From positions 1,550,001 through 1,614,000 of the forward strand of contig NW_020194628.1 of NCBI RefSeq assembly GCF_002865645.1: a DNA stretch of 64,000 bases. Reading direction: 5' to 3'. The notes beneath the pieces are model-generated. The model made no database searches. It was not told the DNA's origin and saw nothing but the letters and a program-made list of their open reading frames with translations. Shown here piece after piece: positions 55,098-64,000 of this stretch (the first letter of the stretch is position 1; each line of letters starts with the position of its first letter). The stretch is from Hyaloscypha bicolor E. Taxonomy: Eukaryota; Ascomycota; Leotiomycetes; Helotiales; Hyaloscyphaceae. The position numbers and the translations under genes are program-made.

Positions 55098-55205
55098 GCA
55101 GACTGGCTCAATAGGCTAGAGACTGGATATGATGAGTTTGGATATCCGGCAGGATCGCATGAAGAAAATAGTGGGAAGGGATACCATTGCCCGTTTATGT
55201 ATTAG
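55098..55205 (+). pseudogene. short zinc-ribbon-like family, copy D (3' half only)
   Basis: ADWLNRLETGYDEFG aligns residue for residue with WIDRLQTGYDEFG of copy A and WIDRLEPRYGQFW of copy B. It then gives GKGYHCPFMY and a stop at 55203-55205. The tail GGCTTTATAGAAACATT (55261-55277) matches the tails of copies A and B. No promoter or zinc-ribbon half lies upstream. Together with copy C it could be one gene interrupted between 40.4 and 55.1 kb. Confidence 0.5.
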
Positions 55206-56357
55206 GTAAGTATAGAGGGGAGATAGGAGATAGGAGAGGGAGGAGATGAGAGGATGTACCTGGCTTTATAGAAACATTAACGCAAAGCATATTTAAACCC
55301 TAGTTATATCCAATTATGGGTGCGTATCCAATTCACTGTATAATAAAAGACTCTTAAAAAAGCATTATGATACTCTTTCGACAGAAAATTGAGAGGAGAA
55401 CCGCTCCTGGACCAAATAACTATCTCTTATACGCTTATGTTTTCCCACGGGGATGTTGAAACCGATATGAGTGTGTCGATCTCCTCTATTCCTAGCGCCT
55501 GCTGTAAGTGTGTAGGATCTTGATGGCTTAGAAATTCGGCTCTCCCTTATTATGCGGGAAGTTGTTTCGGGTGACGAAAAGGGGTTGGGAAAAGGGGACT
55601 AATCTGGCGGAATTAGGATTAGCGGAACCCAGCGAAGCGAAGCTTCATTTCGCTTGAGATTTGAAGAAATTATTATCTGGTCGACGTGTTTTTCTTCTTC
55701 TTTATTCGCAGTTTTTTCCCGTTCTTCGACATCGGAAAGATTCCGATGCTTTGTGCTAACCAATAATCTTTGTGGAGGGACCATTGGCAGCAGTGCTAGC
55801 CGATTTTCGATTCTGGATGTTTCGGTGACCTCGAAATTTTAATTTCGCGGATCAGTATGTCTGCAAGGAAGACACAACAAAGTATCATTCACTCTCGCGA
55901 ACCGATGACATGTCCACAAGTGTGGCTTGCCAGGGGTCCTGAGACATTGAAGGCTGAGGTGTCGTGTCCGGTGTCAGAGCAGGTCACCAAGACCGATGTT
56001 GCTGACCATATTCCTTCTTGAACAAAAAGACATGAACCGGAGCCTGGATTTTGATTATTTCTCACTGCGATGGCGCATCGTCAAACAGGCCTTTGTTCAG
56101 GCCATTCATTGGTGGTGGCTGCCTACGAATCTGCAGCCTTGTCTCATCATGAGTCAGCTCGGCACCCAGCATCAGCCGGGCAGCCTTACCTCACATCTTC
56201 CTAAACTACTCCATCTTTCTCTCCCGTCTTGACAACCGAGCTTTTAAAATCTACTACCTTTTTCTCTCTCCCATTCAAGAGGAGCGAGTCCTTTTCACAC
56301 AACATCACAAGAGCTGATATCCGAGCGCTTTTCAGGCCACGTACCAGCAGCCTCGCC
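55206..56357. other. intergenic, upstream of the ankyrin gene
   Basis: No recognisable gene. A C/T-rich tract before 56230 fits the leader of the gene at 56358. Confidence 0.4.
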
Positions 56358-57254
56358 ATGGCCGCCGAGGATCACTTCACACAGCTGCTCGTGACAGCAA
56401 CCCAAAACGGTGACCTCCCGCTCATAAAGTCCCACTTTCCTACTCTTCCCCCTTCGTCTCCGATCCTGAAAGCCATCGCTCTGGCCTCCCTCTCGTCCCA
56501 CCAACCGGAAATTCTCAGATGGTGCTTCTCGCAAGGCTTCTGCCTCCCACCCTCCAGCCTGAACTCCGACTTCTACCATTCTGCTTGCGCCTCCCAGTCT
56601 CCCGCCATCTTCCAGGTCCTCGTAGAAAATGGCTTCGACCTGAACTCTCACAATTCCGAATTCTTCGGCTGCGGGACTGCCCTCGTGGTCGCCGCCGTAC
56701 ACGGCAACATCTCCTTCGCTCGCTGGCTTCTGGAGAATGGCCAGGATGTCAACGCCGGCTTCAGCTGTGAAGCTATCGTCTATGCTATTGGCGGCGAGAA
56801 TCGGAGCTTGGATATGGTTGACCTGTTGATCAAGCACGGGCTAAAACTTCAAGGAACCGGGGCTGCTATTGGAGCAGCGGAGAAAGACGATGTTACTATG
56901 TTGAGACTGTGTTTGGGGAATGGGGCAGGGTTGGAAGAAAGAGAGATTTGGTGGCTTGTGCCGATGGATGAGGGGGATGTGGAGGGCACGGCATTGTATA
57001 GGGCGTGTAGAGCGGGAGCACTTGCGTCAGTGCAGGAGTTGGTGAATAGGGGTGCGGATTTACAGTGGAAGGATGAGAGGGGGAGGGATTGTGTGGGTGT
57101 TGCGAGGGAGATGGGTCGGTTGGAGGTGATTAGATGGCTGACAGAGAGGGGGTTGGTGAAGGAGGAGGCCGTGAGGGTCAGGGAGTTGAGGATGGTGGAT
57201 GAGAGGAACTGGGCTTGGAAGGGGGAGTTGCCGGATGTATTTTGTGTTGATTGA
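56358..57254 (+). CDS. ankyrin-repeat protein
   Basis: Single exon, 298 residues from the ATG at 56358. Upstream in-frame codons exist, but the next alternative start is not an ATG. Degenerate ankyrin repeats run through most of the protein: LLVTATQNGDLPLIKSHF at the start, TALVVAAVHGNISFARWLLENGQDVN, LDMVDLLIKHGLKLQ, and TALYRACRAGALASVQELVNRGADLQ with DERGRDCVGVAREMGRLEVIRWL. Ankyrin repeats are protein-binding scaffolds, so no specific role follows. No other domain is seen. It resembles the many small cytosolic ankyrin proteins of filamentous fungi. Confidence 0.82.
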   Translation: MAAEDHFTQLLVTATQNGDLPLIKSHFPTLPPSSPILKAIALASLSSHQPEILRWCFSQGFCLPPSSLNSDFYHSACASQSPAIFQVLVENGFDLNSHNSEFFGCGTALVVAAVHGNISFARWLLENGQDVNAGFSCEAIVYAIGGENRSLDMVDLLIKHGLKLQGTGAAIGAAEKDDVTMLRLCLGNGAGLEEREIWWLVPMDEGDVEGTALYRACRAGALASVQELVNRGADLQWKDERGRDCVGVAREMGRLEVIRWLTERGLVKEEAVRVRELRMVDERNWAWKGELPDVFCVD

Positions 57255-57540
57255 GATGAGATTACCTTTTGAGATGCGTTAGATTTGAGCACTCTGGAAG
57301 ACGAGAGTTGTTGGATATTTAGCGAAGAGGATCGATTGATGGCGTTTACTTATATGGGAAGGTACCTGGGAGTCTGCTTTACTTTGATGGGGAAATTTTC
57401 ACACCCGAGACTGCTTCCGCGCGAGCTTGAATTCGCCTGGCTTTGTTGAATGCAATCAGACGGGTTGATGCTCAGGCAGGCTTTGGTCGCCGAAGATTTT
57501 GCTATAGAAACACAATCGTTACGCTGATTATGCACTCCAA

Positions 57541-58402
57541 GTGGAGCCATTTCCGGCTCTCATATCCTCTAACAATATCAAGAAGCATTCAGAAAACCAG
57601 TATGCAAAATCAAGTTTACATTTATATATTGTTCGTAGTAGCAACAATACCCAAACGACCGTTTCCCTCAATGGTAGTGGACACCGATCTGGGAGGATTT
57701 TCCATAGGAGGACTTCGACGGGCAAACGTCTACGAGGAAGCGGTTCTCAAAGCAGTGCAGGTGATGGTGATGGCGGCAATGAAGGTGGGAATGGGCGCGG
57801 GCATAAGAGAGCCAAGAAAAATCCTACTGCAGAGAGGTCTGATAGCCACGAGGAGTACGGCCTACCAGGAAAACAAGCGGTTCCTGTACAGTCTGAGAAT
57901 GCTAGTGGAAGGAGAACTAGTGGTCGTCCATGGAAGCCTACTATCAAGGCGACTGAAGCCACGCTAACCGTAGCTAGGAAGAAGAATCATGTGATGCTAC
58001 GGCAGGGAATGGAACCCAATTCTCAGAAGTTATCTAGCAACAGGTGTGCAGGGCGAGCTAGCTCCTCTCGATCCAAGGGAGAGAAGGGAGGCAATGTCAC
58101 AAGTTCACAACTCTAACACCAAGAAAGAAGCATAATTTAGAAGACGAATATGCTGATGACGAGTTGCCCCTGGTTTACCTACTGCTTCGATGAGGGAGAA
58201 GAGAATTGCGAATAAAACATCGAAGACGAAGAGCGACGGCAAGAAGGGTAGTTCGAGGCTCTCGTGGTCTAACGGAGGAGGAGATAAGGCTAGAAAGCCA
58301 GTAACACGGGAAAAACTGAAGATAAAGGGTGGTGGTAACAAGAAGATTAATGGAATAGGGGAAAGCCCTTCGAAAACACCGGTGCGAACGAGAGTTGATT
58401 AG
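57541..58402 (+). other. basic low-complexity open frames, gene status uncertain
   Basis: Three overlapping frames (57541-58116, about 58090-58190, 58190-58402) each encode Lys/Arg/Ser/Gly-rich sequence, such as GRGHKRAKKNP, SGRPWKPTIKA, RKKHNLEDEYADDELP and REKLKIKGGG. Their composition is similar, which suggests one decayed or multi-exon gene for a basic, perhaps DNA-binding, protein. No ATG opens the first frame, and no splice joins were found that connect them. Confidence 0.3.
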
Positions 58403-59111
58403 AGCCCGAGGAAGAGGGAGAGAAGAACGTGAGACTTCACTTGTTAGAAGATCAGACTGGAAGAGCGAGGGAGGTAGCTTGGTCGCATGGATCTTAATTT
58501 AACAAAATTTCAACATCTAATATGATCTTCGTATTTGTTTGGGTCAAAGAGAAAAAGAGAGCAAGGGGGGTGGCGGAGGGAAGGGAGTGGAGGAGGTCTT
58601 AGCTCACGGGTAGCTGTAGTAGATTAGCCGTGAAGCCTATGCCGACATTATCTCCTCGTTTCCCGTCTTCTCTTTTCTCTCCTTTTCTTACACTTTTTCA
58701 CTCTACAAGGAATTTCCTGATGTACGTCGCTTCGAGGTGAAGCTCTCAGTGACTTCTTCGCTCGTCATTGTTTTTCGTTATCAATTGCTGATACTTCTTT
58801 GACGCCAAATTTCATCTTGATTACCGGCAAGATGGCAGTGCGGCTCGTGCAACACACCCCCAAGTCGAAGTCCCTCCAGCAGCAAGGATACGCATAACAG
58901 GGCATATGCAACCACCAACCTCTACCAGCAGACAACTCCTGCTCTCAAGATGTCCTCGCTACACCCCTTGCCTTCCCCTCAGCCATCGGCACGCACTCGC
59001 TGAGTCGCTCAATAGCTCTATCATCTAGGAAGAAGGGTTTCGTGTATTAACCTACTCAGACTTCTAACGAGATTTGCGACTGTTTCTACTCTATTCTCCC
59101 TTTTGCATTCC
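58403..59111. other. intergenic, no gene seen
   Basis: Short frames only. It includes the 3' end of the kinesin gene transcript on the minus strand. Confidence 0.4.
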
Positions 59112-61042
59112 CTAAATCGTCATGAACCAATACCGAGTCGGTGCATCCCATTCCATGGAGACCTCCGCCTCCATATCTTCCACCGCAATGACCTTCTTCG
59201 ACTCCATTGACAGATTATACGCATCCGCCATGACAGCCCCAAAAATCTGAGCGCAAATATACCTCTTCTTGCCCATACTCTCCTGTCTCGTCTCCGGGTC
59301 GTTCTCAAATGCCCCCTCAGGACAGAGAATCATGGCATGTTGGAGTGAATCTGCCTTCCATCGCCGTTTGACACGCACAATCATTCCGGTTTGGAGGCGT
59401 TCCTGAAAGGGTGCCGTTGGCTTTTGAGACGCCTCGTCTTCTGACGCTATGGCAGAGCTGACTTCGGATGGAGCAGCGCTTCTGGCTGTGCGCGAGTCTA
59501 TGTGTAATCGCCAGAGCTTGTCATAGAAGGCGCGGGCGTGCTCGGGGGAGATGTTTGGAGTCTTGAGACAGCGAGAGACGAACTCTCCTTTTGGAAGCTT
59601 GCAAAGCTGAACCCCATTTTCCGTTGGGGCGAGAATGGAGGAGGAGACCGCCGGGCTCCCAGACTGTTGACTTATTGTAAGCAAAGAACCTTCGCGTCTG
59701 AGGTGAAATAACTCACGTTTTTCTCAATCCATTCCGTCAGAGATTGATGAGACCAGGTACTCGGTATGTTGATATTGTATGGCGCAGGCTTGGCCTTCGG
59801 AACGGCTACTCGAAGTAACTCGGCATATCGCAGTGTATTCTTACTTGGTCCAGCGTCTGCTGCATTAGCCTTGACGCATGCCAACACAGCTGTCCTACAG
59901 TATCGGTCGCCCTTCAAATCGAAGACATGCTTCAACACCTTTGTAAGAACGCTGCTCCGAAATGGAACATGAACATTCATCGCTCTCTTGTTTGTGGCAA
60001 CACCATCCGTCATATTCCACATGGCTCTTCCCCGGATACAATCCTTGAGTGTTGAAAGAGACACGTTGATATCACGAGTCTCCTTCATTCGGTCTTTGTT
60101 ATGCTCCTTTGTATCCCTGTCCACCTCGCTACCAGCCAGATCGACGAGGAAGAGCAGGCCATCTGGAGCGTCAACAACATCTTTATTGACGATCCTAATA
60201 CGGCAGACCGCGTGAGAGCGAGACGAGCTATCGTTTTTAGAAGTGGGTGCGCTCTTCCGAAATGACATGCTGCGCTCGATATGCGAAATAAGTTCTTCTG
60301 CGGTGGTTGGCTTTTCCTCGACAGCAGCTACGAGCTGGGATTCGCCAAAGGCATCTTCCATAACAACTATCTTCCGGCGATCGTTCAGGAGGTCTATTTC
60401 CTTGTCAGAACTGAAGAGTCTATCTTCGTAGCATCTCAGAGTTTGATAAAAAACAAAGCAGTCAAGACTTACCAAAAGCTTCCTTCCCGACAAGCTCAAA
60501 CGCGCAAATGTAAACATCACGGTTTCCTTCAAGGTTTCCACGCATAAGTTCTGCAGCAGCCAATCTCTCCAGCTCGCTCACGCTGTACGTCTTTCCAGAT
60601 CCTGTCTGCCCGTAGGCAAACAGAGTACTAATGCCGCCTCCCCATGCCCATGGAACCAACGGTGCGACAAGGCCATTGTAGACATCCTTCGATGTCTGAT
60701 TCGGACCATAGACCTTGTCAAGTCGAAAACTGGAAGACTGTGAAGGTACATCAGAACTCGCTATTTCAAAACAGAAAGAGGGTCTTTCACACTTAATGCT
60801 GACTGTCCATTGACCTTGCGCCGTAATTCATGGACATCTGCAAATCCTGATTCAGGCCGTACCCTGATACCTAAAACTTCGTTCTCTTCAATCTCCTTTG
60901 GGAGCAACGGCCGCACGCGTGCGGCAATTAGTGTATCTCCTCCTGACTCGCCGCCATCATCCTTGGAATGATCACGAGAAGGTTTGAAAGCAGCGACCTG
61001 ATTAATGTAAGAATCTCTGTTTTCTTGAAAGAATGCATCCAT
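59112..61042 (-). CDS. divergent kinesin-family motor protein
   Basis: Kinesins are microtubule ATPases. Exons 60791-61042, 60473-60737, 59717-60423 and 59112-59663 encode 591 residues. Introns are 53, 49 and 53 bp, all GT-AG and phase-consistent. Motor motifs: ARVRPLLPKE (41-50), YGQTGSGKT (P-loop, 125-133), NDSSSRSHAVCRI (switch I), FLVDLAGSE (switch II) and ETRDINVSLSTLKDCI. The motor lies near the N-terminus, as in kinesin-13-like and some fungus-specific kinesins. A coiled-coil stalk is not obvious. The C-terminal 180 residues contain RLQTGMIVRVKRRW, perhaps a small added domain, and end YWFMTI. The cargo or process is unknown. The first ATG at 61042 precedes the motor by about 35 residues. 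Confidence 0.88.
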
Positions 61043-61706
61043 AATGTAAAAAAAAACTTTTCTCTCACGCAAGTTTTCAGTTGTCGAGGGAGGCGCTGTT
61101 TTGTTTATCAATAATACTCTGGGTTGCGGCAAGTTACCGAGAAGCCGAAAGCCTGTGCCGGCTCCAGGCAACCACTCTTGGCTTGCTGTTATTGGGCCAG
61201 CTTTCAATCTTGACTGAAACAACGGCACTGAATACCAGGCAAATCAAATCAAATGACAATAAATTGTTTGTAATTGCAATTTGCTAATTTGCTCGCAGCA
61301 AATGTGATATACGGGGGGTTGTCCAGGCATCCAAATTGAATACTGAGACTTTTGTTGAATAGCGCAGGAACAACAAACCTATCGGAGTGGAAAATAGATC
61401 ATTGCGATTCGACAACCTGTGCGTAGAATGAAACCCGAACAGAAAGGAGAAAATATCTCGAGAAGACGTGAGCTTCGTAAAGACTAAGAATGAGACAAAT
61501 CTGGACAATCAGGATTAGTAATAATACCTAATACATTAATATGCTATTAATACTAGGTAGTATTACTCAAGTATTACTAATATTAATATATCAATAAAGA
61601 ATTAATTCTTATATTACTTTTTACTTTATGTTCTTTAATTTTTATTTTCTTTACTTTTCTTATCTTATATTATAAATTTAAAAAATTATATTCTTTAAAA
61701 AAATTC
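61043..61706. other. kinesin upstream region passing into AT-rich DNA
   Basis: 61043-61500 has normal composition with no gene. From about 61515 the sequence becomes AT-rich up to the solo LTR. Confidence 0.4.
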
Positions 61707-61958
61707 TGTGATGTGTGCAGGGTCGCACGTGACTAAATTGCATCTAACAGACCTCGGGTATTAATTAGGGAAATTAATAGCTCTTATATATTACTACTAT
61801 ATTATTATTATTTATATTATTAGAGTTCTTATTTAAAGAAAGCTCTCTTAGACCTTATAAGAAAAATAAAAGTTAGTATTATACTAAATTTAATATTATA
61901 GCTTTATACTTTACTAATTCATTTTCTTGTTTTATTACTTACTAATAAATACCTTATA
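61707..61958 (+). repeat. solo LTR of the same Gypsy family, opposite orientation
   Basis: It starts TGTGATGTGTGCAGGGTCGC and ends AATAAATACCTTATA, matching the element-sense LTR (complement of 54307-54604) at both ends. Shared inner segments are GACCTCGG, TATTAATTAGGGAAA and ACTAAATTTAATA. It is about 250 bases, with internal deletions and many C-to-T changes. Flanking five bases differ (AATTC and TATAA), so no target duplication survives. Confidence 0.8.
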
Positions 61959-62882
61959 TATAATATATTTCTAAGTATGTCTTTCTTATATATTTTAATT
62001 CTTTTTATATAAGTAATAAAAATTTCTTATAATAGCCTTTATATTAGGCTTAATAACTCAAATTACTTCTAGAGTAAGGTATAGCGCTATTTACTATAAT
62101 AATATTAGCTTAATATTAATAGTATTAATTACATTAATAATTATATAGATCTAGCACGCGTTTAATTTTAGTTTGCATAGTTACAGCAAAAATCGATTAA
62201 GTTTTGGTGGGTAAAACTGAGATTTAGCTGAAACTCCTAATTTTTCTAGAAAACAGGCTTAGCGCGAATATCACTCACTGTATCTGAGGCCAAGCTCTAA
62301 CTTATGCGGGCGAAGATCACCCGCAGCCCACTGAAGCCAGGAGCTCGATCCTTGGCCTCCAAACTCAAAATGAGAATGCCATCCATCTGATTCGCCATAA
62401 TCTTCACTGGAGGCCCTCCGATCGCCCTCAATTCGGTACGCCGTTCTATCCGAATCAAAACAATATAGAAGGTAGACACGCTGGATCAGGGGAAGGAGTC
62501 AGCTATGATCTCCCAAATTGGTGCGCATCCTACCCCACCCTGCTTCATTCGGAATCATTAATCTGGATGCACTGAAAAACAACGCAAAGCGGGACCTGGA
62601 AAGCTTGAACTCTGCCCCTGCCAATTGCTGCCCTGCGGGTCGCTGCTTAAAGAAGGACTCGGAGGGGGATCCCACACCGATCCGCGAAACGATGCAATTT
62701 GTCCTCCAGCACTCACCCCTGATTGCAGATCGACATTAGCCACAGGTAGGAACGGAGGCAAGGGGCATCTTCTAGTCATAAAGATGTTCCCTTGGTACGT
62801 ATTTGTCTTGTTCCGACTTTCTGCGGCGCTGGTTCGTGAGGAGTCTTCGAATTGGCCTGATCATTAGTTGGACAAAGTCAAT
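61959..62882. other. AT-rich tail and promoter of the secreted hydrolase
   Basis: AT-rich to about 62170, then normal composition. No gene is supported. Confidence 0.4.
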
Positions 62883-64000
62883 ATGGTCCGGATCAGGCCC
62901 TGGGGAGCGACTGCTTTGGCTGCTCTCTCCATCTCTCGACATGCCGCTGCCTTCAACAACCCTCAGAGTATGCCTGTCTGGTGTGGAAAGATATATAAAA
63001 AGGAGTGAGTGGCGATGAACTATCCAACAACATGATATCTAACGAGGGCAGCTATCCTGCTAATGATCCAGGAGGGCAATTCCAATTTCCGCCTCCCAAA
63101 GTTGAACCTTTGCTCTATCTTACCATCCAACCAAGGTATACAATATTCCTGGAAAGCGACGAATCGAGTTCCTTCATCGTGAACGCCCCGATATCTCACA
63201 TTTTTGGTTAGCTGTTCCCCAGCCCTCAACAAACCCCACGCTGACCCACCAAGGCAAATCCTACAAGAATGGAAGTTACGACAGCCCAGGGAGTTCTAAA
63301 AAGAATCTATTTGCCACACTGGACTTTGAGATATACAGTGAAGAGTCCGGACACCTTCTGAAAACCAGCTCTGTCCCAGTCAATTCAACAGGCAACGTCG
63401 TCGGATTCTCGTTGTCCTCATTCAAGCCTCGATTCAAGCCGTATGCTGTTTCTATAAATGGAACTCCCCCAGATGCACAACAATCGTTTACTGCTAAGAC
63501 TTTGATCTATGTTCTGCCATCACGTTCCTACGGCAGTGCTGTCAAGATTGACAATCTCTATGGTGGACTCTACGTTCAGAATGGGTTCAACAATTGGAAG
63601 GGCTGGTATGCCATTTTCCCAAACGGTGGCTACGCAGATGGAGGCTATGTCAGTCCGTCAAACATCAGCTTCACACATTTAGACACCTACGCCTCCCAGG
63701 GGTTCAATACGATAAATATCCCCCCCGATGGAAGTCTTCCTGATCAGTCATATCCAGTGGCAGAATTCGAAAAGTACTGGGACAATATGGATCAGCTGAA
63801 TCTCTTCAATCTGTATGATATGCGTTCTGCGTTCCAAAACGAAACTCGGATCAATGAGCAGGTTGCGCTTTGGAAGAACCGGACCACGCTCCTCAGTTGG
63901 TATACGGCAGATGAGCCAGATGGTTCGTTCATCCCACTCGACCAAAGCTCGTACTGACCACGCTAGGATGGGAGTACAACCTCAATTCAACTAAACTAGC
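62883..64000 (+). CDS. secreted glycoside-hydrolase-like protein, 5' part (runs off the window)
   Basis: The ATG at 62883 opens a signal peptide (ATALAALSISRHAAA) and FNNPQSMPVWCGKIYK. Exons 62883-63004, 63052-63206 and 63254-63950 are joined by two 47-bp GT-AG introns. A third intron (63951-63999, GTACTG...CTAG) probably reaches the window end. Visible segments: DPGGQFQFPPP, LYGGLYVQNGFNNWKGWYAIFPNGGY, FNTINIPPDG and LLSWYTADEPDG. The last resembles the acid-bearing strand end of TIM-barrel glycosidases, and several Asn-X-Ser/Thr sites fit a secreted protein. The family number cannot be stated with confidence. The stop suggested by the unspliced frame at 63955-63957 is probably intronic. Confidence 0.7.

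Noticed and set aside
56295..56837. 180-codon minus-strand frame opposite the ankyrin gene
   Set aside because: Antisense shadow of the ankyrin coding region.

Overview
The window looks like chromosomal DNA of a filamentous ascomycete (Pezizomycotina; Leotiomycetes would fit, but this is an inference). The grounds are short 40-75 bp introns with CTAAC-like branch sites, an ascomycete-type laccase with a C-terminal DSGL, HET-domain genes, a CFEM protein, a UstYa-like (DUF3328) gene, and repeats converted to near-pure AT in the way repeat-induced point mutation (RIP) does. I recognised no rRNA or tRNA gene and no CRISPR array.

Layout. 0-16.7 kb is accessory and decaying: a broken DUF3328 gene, an intact laccase, a broken HET gene, an intact prolyl-4-hydroxylase-like gene, a small secreted protein with a Kex2-type site, a MITE-like inverted repeat, then relics of a polytopic membrane protein and of a GT61 glycosyltransferase. 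16.9-33 kb is the core block: CRIPT and the Drs2-type flippase diverge from a shared 464-bp promoter, followed by a paralogue of the secreted protein, a GNAT acetyltransferase, two copies of a short zinc-ribbon-like family, a disordered protein and a CFEM protein. 33-46.5 kb is again a graveyard: a HET gene split by an 816-bp hAT-type MITE with a perfect 8-bp target duplication, a dead Ras-type GTPase, a third zinc-ribbon copy, an ORF with 15-residue repeats, an intact HET gene, a possible Tc1 relic and the tail of a sugar transporter. 46.78-54.60 kb is one Ty3/Gypsy LTR element on the minus strand, heavily RIP-mutated, with 298-bp LTRs and a 5-bp target duplication. 55-64 kb holds the orphan 3' half of a zinc-ribbon copy, an ankyrin protein, a divergent kinesin, a solo LTR of the same Gypsy family and the 5' part of a secreted glycoside-hydrolase-like gene that leaves the window.

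Main points. (1) The secreted paralogues at 10.2 and 23.6 kb share conserved ends around a variable middle and a KR-D junction, like a processed pre-pro-protein family. (2) The short zinc-ribbon family shares promoter, 3' tail and a C-terminal motif over four copies in different states of decay. (3) The MITE in the HET gene can be removed on paper with exact restoration of the local reading frame. (4) Two genes carry apparent GC-AG introns. Housekeeping genes are intact, while two of three HET genes and most neighbours of repeats are broken.
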